From: Anaerolineae bacterium
GTDB taxonomy: Bacteria; Chloroflexota; Anaerolineae; Aggregatilineales; Phototrophicaceae
Direction of reading: 5' to 3'
Assembly: GCA_025454525.1 (NCBI GenBank)
Contig: JALOOG010000002.1
Coordinates: 30,423 to 94,422, forward strand
Length of the DNA stretch: 64,000 bases
Shown in pieces: positions 60,216 through 64,000 of the stretch (position 1 is the stretch's first letter; each line of letters begins with the position of its first letter). Under the pieces are notes generated by a model, which searched no databases, was not told the DNA's origin, and saw only the letters and a program-made list of their open reading frames with translations. A program made the translations under genes and the position numbers.

Positions 60216-60305
60216 TTAAAGATACCCCCGCCGTCCGCGACTCAACAACATCCCGATGATCACACCTAACAAAAAAGCGATTGCGTACCACTCGTAGCCA
60301 CTCAT
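60216..60305 (-). CDS. putative 29-aa single-pass membrane microprotein
   Basis: MSGYEWYAIAFLLGVIIGML then LSRGRRGYL: one transmembrane helix (about residues 6-22) and a basic cytoplasmic tail, the usual shape of bacterial membrane microproteins. AGGAG lies seven bases before the ATG at 60305, and a TATAGT-like -10 lies about 40 nt upstream. It is followed closely by the 42-aa frame. Confidence 0.55.
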   Translation of the reverse strand: MSGYEWYAIAFLLGVIIGMLLSRGRRGYL

Positions 60306-60410
60306 GTGAATGCTCCTGATACACTTATCCCTACTATAGGGGCGTAAATCGGGCTTAGAGTGCAAGAATAGAGAGTCGTGCCGCCGCTAGGGTTGTGATG
60401 ACTCGGCAAA

Positions 60411-60860
60411 TCAAATCTCGGCTAATTCCTCTAAGTCATCATCAAGAATCGGCTTCAAATAGCCTAAGACCCGTTTGATCCGTTCAAATTGTTCGGGATC
60501 ATGCTGAAAACGTCCGTAAAGTCCCCATAAATACATCTCCGCGTTCAAAATCAGCTCAAACGGTTCTTCACTTAGATCGTAGGGATGCGCTTGCGTAAAC
60601 TGATGTTTATGCTGAATAGCCAATCGTTGCAATTCTAAAGCGGTCAAGGGAGTCGCTTGATCGCCTCTAGGAATCAAAACATCGTTCACAAAGGTCCGCA
60701 CACAATCTTCACGGGCCGCTAAGACATGATCAGGAATCAGCGGTGGTGAATATTCCCGTACATCCTCTAGGTTGTCTTGACCATTATTAGGGGGAAACCA
60801 ACCCCCACATTGATAACCATAGGTGTTGTAGAGTTGTTCTTGCTGCTGCTTGTGTGTCAT
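60411..60860 (-). CDS. hypothetical protein
   Basis: 149-aa soluble, acidic protein (pattern 'EDCVRTFVNDVLIPRGDQATPLTALELQRLAIQHKHQFTQAHPYDLSEEPFELILNAEMYLWGLYGRF', ending in DDDLEELAEI). I do not recognise the family. ATG 60860 has GGGGAG six bases upstream, so expression is likely. It lies downstream of the sigma-like gene on the same strand, with a hairpin between them. Confidence 0.55.
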   Translation of the reverse strand: MTHKQQQEQLYNTYGYQCGGWFPPNNGQDNLEDVREYSPPLIPDHVLAAREDCVRTFVNDVLIPRGDQATPLTALELQRLAIQHKHQFTQAHPYDLSEEPFELILNAEMYLWGLYGRFQHDPEQFERIKRVLGYLKPILDDDLEELAEI

Positions 60861-60946
60861 TTTGTTCTCCCCATCAGACGCGATCACTTGTAAGACGAAA
60901 AAAACTCAAGCAATCGAATCTAATCGATCATTGAGCAAATTTAAGT

Positions 60947-60983
60947 CGAGGGATTAAAGAGAATCTTCTCTCAATTTCCCTCG
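60947..60983. other. nested hairpin between two unknown genes
   Basis: The outer stem CGAGGGA (60947-60953) / TCCCTCG (60977-60983) encloses AGAGA (60958-60962) / TCTCT (60967-60971). It lies between the sigma-like gene and the 149-aa gene on the minus strand; no T-run follows. Confidence 0.5.
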
Positions 60984-61011
60984 TGCTTATTCGTAAAAAG
61001 GCGCTGTGATT

Positions 61012-61404
61012 TTATTCCACCTCAATAATTGAATAGGCAACTTGACGAATGAATTTCCAATCATTTAACACAGTACGTCGACTGCACTTTAGCGCATCGG
61101 CGATCTCGTCAAACGTGTAATGTTCCGCTTTCAAACGGCACACTTTTTGTTGACGTAGTGAAAGTTTTGAACAGATGCTTTCAACCAATTGTTCAGCGGC
61201 TGCGATCTCCTGTTGACGTTGTGCCATGGTTTCTTCCTCAATTTCTCGCTCCAATAACACCGTTTCAGGATCATCCCGATAGAAAATTTCAACATCGCCG
61301 CGCCGAACACCCGCTTGCCATGCCGAATACTCATCATCACCGAAATCGTTATACAAACGTTGATGTTTTTTGCGTCCAGATTTGAGACGTACTTTGTCCG
61401 CCAT
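61012..61404 (-). CDS. sigma-70 region 4-like DNA-binding protein
   Basis: 130-aa protein. A basic N terminus (MADKVRLKSGRKKHQRLYND) and an acidic middle are followed by a C-terminal helix-turn-helix like sigma region 4: 'KLSLRQQKVCRLKAEHYTFDEIADALKCSRRTVLNDWKFIRQVA' (about 80-123). There is no sigma region 2, so it is not a full sigma factor; it resembles small phage or autolysin-type transcription activators. GGAGAG seven bases before ATG 61404 decides the start. A 6-codon leader ORF lies upstream. Confidence 0.6.
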   Translation of the reverse strand: MADKVRLKSGRKKHQRLYNDFGDDEYSAWQAGVRRGDVEIFYRDDPETVLLEREIEEETMAQRQQEIAAAEQLVESICSKLSLRQQKVCRLKAEHYTFDEIADALKCSRRTVLNDWKFIRQVAYSIIEVE

Positions 61405-61453
61405 GCCAATTCTCTCCACGAAAAACTTGAACTTTGGCTTACGATGATCGAAC

Positions 61454-61474
61454 CTAGTAAAACTCCGAGTACAT
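61454..61474 (-). CDS. possible 6-codon leader peptide ORF
   Basis: ATG at 61474 encodes Met-Tyr-Ser-Glu-Phe-Tyr-stop and has a perfect AAGGAGG (61490-61484) nine bases before it, after an A-run. It ends 50 nt before the sigma-like gene. Such a strong site on so short a frame suggests a regulatory leader; alternatively the site serves a longer GTG frame in another register. Confidence 0.3.
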   Translation of the reverse strand: MYSEFY

Positions 61475-61601
61475 CAGAGCGCACCTCCTTTTTTTGACTC
61501 CGCTCCTATGTATAAGTCGTTTTTGATCCATACAGTGCAACTTTTGACGGCTTTAGCGCGTGTTTTTGGTAAACTTTTGATGATCATTTCTTTAAGAAAC
61601 A

Positions 61602-61631
61602 AAAATGCCCTCAACATTGAGAAGGCATTTT
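61602..61631 (-). terminator. terminator of the ICMT-like gene
   Basis: AAAATGCC (61602-61609) with GGCATTTT (61624-61631); read on the minus strand it ends in TTTTTG. It follows the ICMT-like stop by 12 nt. Confidence 0.7.
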
Positions 61632-61642
61632 GTCGATTTAAC

Positions 61643-62113
61643 CTATTTTGATTTCGATGTCCAACTTGGCAAAAAGCGACCCGTGCGTGCCATATAATCG
61701 CTGTAGGTCGGATACGTCGCTTGTAACAGCGACTCCTCATACGCCGCTTTTGCATTCAACACCCCGATCAACGCGATCCAGATCACGAATAACACCGGAT
61801 GACCGTGGAGCAACGCCACACCCAACACACTCACCAACACCCCGCTATAGATCGGATGTCGCACCCGCCGATACACCCCAGTTTCGACCAAGCCCGCGCT
61901 GACATTCGGATCGGGTAACACCTTCGGATTCTGTCGGTTCATCCGCTGATGTTCGCCGATCGCCAACATCACCACGCCCACCCCGATCAAGATCAACACC
62001 ACGCCGATCCCCCTCATTAGCACCGATGTCCCTAACGGAAACACGATCGCCGCGATCGGGATCGCGGCAAATAGGGCAAATTGCGCGCTGACATAAGCCT
62101 GTGAGCGCGTCAT
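61643..62113 (-). CDS. isoprenylcysteine carboxyl methyltransferase-like membrane protein
   Basis: 156-aa integral membrane protein with about four helices. 'VETGVYRRVRHPIYSGVLVSVLGVALLHG' and 'AAYEESLLQATYPTYSDYMARTGRFLPSW' are the two conserved blocks of the ICMT/PEMT family, with the RHPxYxG and E-E cofactor-binding motifs for S-adenosylmethionine. It methylates an unknown lipid or small molecule. It starts 3 nt after the stop of the secreted gene upstream, so the two form an operon. Confidence 0.82.
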   Translation of the reverse strand: MTRSQAYVSAQFALFAAIPIAAIVFPLGTSVLMRGIGVVLILIGVGVVMLAIGEHQRMNRQNPKVLPDPNVSAGLVETGVYRRVRHPIYSGVLVSVLGVALLHGHPVLFVIWIALIGVLNAKAAYEESLLQATYPTYSDYMARTGRFLPSWTSKSK

Positions 62114-62116
62114 GGT

Positions 62117-63373
62117 TTAATCATCCGCGCCATCATCATCATCCCCACTCGTGTCTGGTGGAGGCGGAGGCGGAGGTGGCGGAGCTTGTGGCGGGGTCGT
62201 CGGTGCGATCCGAGTCGCAGCGGGTATGATCGGCTCAACCATGATCACAAATGCGCCGCTATTGTCATCTAACGGTGCGTCATTCACCCAAAATTGCAAA
62301 ACACCATCCGCCGGGGCCGTCCAGATCAATTCACGACCCACGACGATCGGATCACCGTCATCCAAGCGCATCAATAACGCCCCAATCGCTTGATCCGGCA
62401 ATAATTTACCCGTCGCATCAAGTTCGGTGCTACCATTCGGCCCCACCAGATAATCATTGCAATCATCACGCGGCGGTTGTGCCTCTGGACAATCGGCATA
62501 CAGGTTGATCTGACCTTCAGCGCGGATCTGATACGTGATACCCGCGCTCACCGTGTAATTAGACCATTGCCAATCCGCGCTATCCCCGGCCAACGTGAAC
62601 GGGATCACGATCGGATTGGGTAACAGATCAATCGGCATTGCAGCGACATCCTCAAACGTATACGGATCGGGCCCCACTGGGACTTCACCCGGGATCGTGA
62701 CCAATTTATACCCCGGTAAAACCGTTTTGGTGATACCGCCGGAAGTGACCGTGGCTCGCCCTTCCAATGTGCTGATCCACACTTTTTCATCTTGACGTTT
62801 ATCTAACAGCACCGTGCTACCGACCGCAATATCGATCCCATTCACTCGGAAGTGGACTGTCGTGCCTTCAGGGGATTGCACCAACACCCCATCACGCGGG
62901 GCCTCGCGGCATTGTGGCACGCCGATGCCTGTGGTCAATTGGAACGCTTGCATCGGCGCAGTGAGATCTTCTGATTCTTCGGTGATCAATTCCGAATCAC
63001 CGAACACCACAAAGGTGACATTTTGCCCCGGCAAAGTGTCCGGCAGATCGGCTTGTAACGACAAGATCGCTACGCCCCAAGTGCCTTGATCGGTGTTAAG
63101 TGCGGTGGTGTTCAGTTGTGCGATCGTCTCTAAGGGTAAGCGATCGCCCGTGGTACTAAAAGCGTCTAAGGTGAGCGCGTTGGGGCCAAACGCGGTGACG
63201 AGGTTATTCCCATAACAGGCTTCATTGCGACCCAACCCACCGCAAGCTTGATCGACCCGTATTAACGCTTCTTCAACCAGTTCCGGGCAAGCGAACGGTA
63301 CGGCCGCTTGGGCCATCAGCCATGCAGTCAATGTCAAAAGGATTGGCACAGCGAGTAAGAGCTTACGAAACAT
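62117..63373 (-). CDS. secreted protein with FecR-like domain and poly-Pro/Asp tail
   Basis: 418-aa exported protein. Signal peptide MFRKLLLAVPILLTLTAWLM is cleaved near 'AQA'. 'GTTVHFRVNGIDIAVGSTVLLDKRQDEKVWISTLEGRATVTSGGITKTVLPGYKL' (about 175-230) looks like a FecR-type beta domain. A C-terminal beta module follows, and the tail is nine prolines plus an acidic run. Cys residues such as 'CGGLGRNEACYG' suggest disulfides. Function unknown. ATG 63373 has AAGGA upstream and begins the signal peptide. Confidence 0.7.
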   Translation of the reverse strand: MFRKLLLAVPILLTLTAWLMAQAAVPFACPELVEEALIRVDQACGGLGRNEACYGNNLVTAFGPNALTLDAFSTTGDRLPLETIAQLNTTALNTDQGTWGVAILSLQADLPDTLPGQNVTFVVFGDSELITEESEDLTAPMQAFQLTTGIGVPQCREAPRDGVLVQSPEGTTVHFRVNGIDIAVGSTVLLDKRQDEKVWISTLEGRATVTSGGITKTVLPGYKLVTIPGEVPVGPDPYTFEDVAAMPIDLLPNPIVIPFTLAGDSADWQWSNYTVSAGITYQIRAEGQINLYADCPEAQPPRDDCNDYLVGPNGSTELDATGKLLPDQAIGALLMRLDDGDPIVVGRELIWTAPADGVLQFWVNDAPLDDNSGAFVIMVEPIIPAATRIAPTTPPQAPPPPPPPPPDTSGDDDDGADD

Positions 63374-63489
63374 TCTGATTTCCTTTCGATGGTAATGTTC
63401 AATTATCGCACAGTGGAGACGGATTGGACGTATTGACAACGTTAACCAGTTCGATACCTTTTCCGGCCCAAAGGTAGTAAAATAAGGAT

Positions 63490-63669
63490 ATGAAACTCAG
63501 CGACTATGCCGACAAAGTTGGGGTCAGCTACAAGACGGCCCACAGACGGTTCAAGGCAGGCAAACAGCGTGGCCATCAGAGGGATACCGCAACGATCCTC
63601 ATCACCGAAGATCAACCGATTGAAGGGGTCAAGCTGGCGGAAGACGCATCATCGAATTCATGCAGCTGA
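63490..63669 (+). pseudogene. tnpA fragment (IS607 serine transposase, HTH part)
   Basis: 59 residues remain: MKLSDYADKVGVSYKTAHRR then FKAGKQRGHQ, the MerR-like helix-turn-helix typical of IS607 TnpA. The following resolvase domain with the catalytic serine is absent. The last residues (ASSNSCS) are out-of-frame tnpB sequence. AAGGA precedes the ATG. Confidence 0.75.
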
Positions 63670-64000
63670 TGGGCATCGGCACCTTGGTCATCGGCAAAAA
63701 CGAGGGATGGAAGCAGGGGATTGAGTTGGGGAAGCGCAACAATCAGAATTTTGTGCAGATCCCCCACGCACGCTTCATTGAGATGCTCACTACAAGGCAC
63801 TATTGGTGGGGATTGTGGTCATCATCACCGAGGAAAGCTACACCAGTAAGTGCAGTTTTCTGGATGGCGAAGCAGTTTGCAGGCACGAGCAGTACGCGGG
63901 CAAGCGGGTCAAGCGTGGCTTGTTTTGTGCCAGCAATGGACGGTTGATAAATGCCGATACGAATGGTGCATACAACATTATCCGAAAAGTAATCCCGAAC
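63642..64000 (+). pseudogene. tnpB fragment (RuvC-like nuclease C terminus), frameshifted
   Basis: The frame from 63642 reads RRIIEFMQLMGIGTLVIGKN and onward to '[19 protein letters not shown]'. At about 63790 one base is missing, and the next frame continues '[20 protein letters not shown]', '[20 protein letters not shown]' and '[20 protein letters not shown]' to the window end. These are the C-terminal TnpB blocks, including the last RuvC Asp (NADTNGAYN). The N-terminal two thirds are deleted. Confidence 0.8.

Larger units (their letters stand above)
63490..64000 (+). mobile_element. decayed IS607-family element, internally deleted
   Basis: The 5' part of an IS607-type tnpA is joined directly to the 3' part of tnpB near 63640, and tnpB then carries a one-base deletion. 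The resolvase catalytic domain and most of TnpB are gone, so the copy cannot move. The right end lies beyond the window; the left end is near 63490. Confidence 0.75.

Overview
The window looks like chromosomal DNA of a Chloroflexota bacterium, probably Anaerolineae-like, with roughly 50% GC. This is inference from gene content, since there is no rRNA gene to place it. The evidence is a set of lipoproteins with long Thr/Pro/Ala/Glu-rich linkers, a GTP-type PEP carboxykinase, RNase Y, a DICT-domain adenylate cyclase, abundant HEAT, PDZ and SH3 secreted proteins, and no sign of an outer-membrane assembly system. GATC-containing words (GCGATC, CGATCG) are conspicuously frequent. I see no tRNA, rRNA or CRISPR array.

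Layout. 1-6.9 kb: an OsmC-like gene end, a processive family-2 glycosyltransferase, secreted PDZ, SH3 and PPC proteins, an HpnA-like epimerase and a YdcF-type protein. 7-9.6 kb: a possible small RNA, recX and RNase Y. 10-12.5 kb: TetR regulator plus ABC exporter. 12.6-15.3 kb: two lipoproteins (fasciclin and BMP/PnrA-like). 15.4-18.3 kb: DsbA-like thioredoxin, DICT-adenylate cyclase and a free-standing cyclic-nucleotide-binding protein. 18.5-24 kb: hsp20-lon, an SDR and glnA. 24-34.5 kb: a GT39-like membrane protein carrying an in-frame repeat, a sensor-like membrane protein, GNAT, RNase H-like, PatB-like, recN, a B-box membrane protein and NAD kinase. 34.5-38 kb: dispersed repeats and an overlapping hisG/HisRS-like pair. 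38-46.4 kb: PEPCK behind a CRP-like palindrome, an NHL-type propeller, HEAT-dusB, a secreted phospholipase A2-like protein, a CoaE-GNAT fusion and a coiled-coil protein. 46.5-54.3 kb: another membrane glycosyltransferase, HEAT protein, sugar epimerase and a tightly overlapping two-component operon. 54.4-60 kb: an AddA-type helicase-nuclease, a membrane protein and a cation exchanger. 60-64 kb: a region of small unknown genes (two microproteins, a sigma-region-4-like protein with a leader ORF), ICMT-like and FecR-like proteins, and a decayed IS607-family element running off the end.

How the genes work together. Several clusters are coherent: stress proteolysis (hsp20-lon), a histidine-biosynthesis pair, a TetR-controlled exporter, a two-component operon with its own lipoprotein, and a possible cAMP circuit. 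In the last, an adenylate cyclase and a cNMP-binding protein lie 20 kb from a TGTGA-N6-TCACT palindrome in front of the gluconeogenic gene pckG. The most unusual signals are structural. A hairpin sits between a perfect Shine-Dalgarno and the RNase Y AUG. Tandem repeats duplicate the stop codons of two genes. A dispersed repeat family is related to a sequence that entered a coding region in frame.
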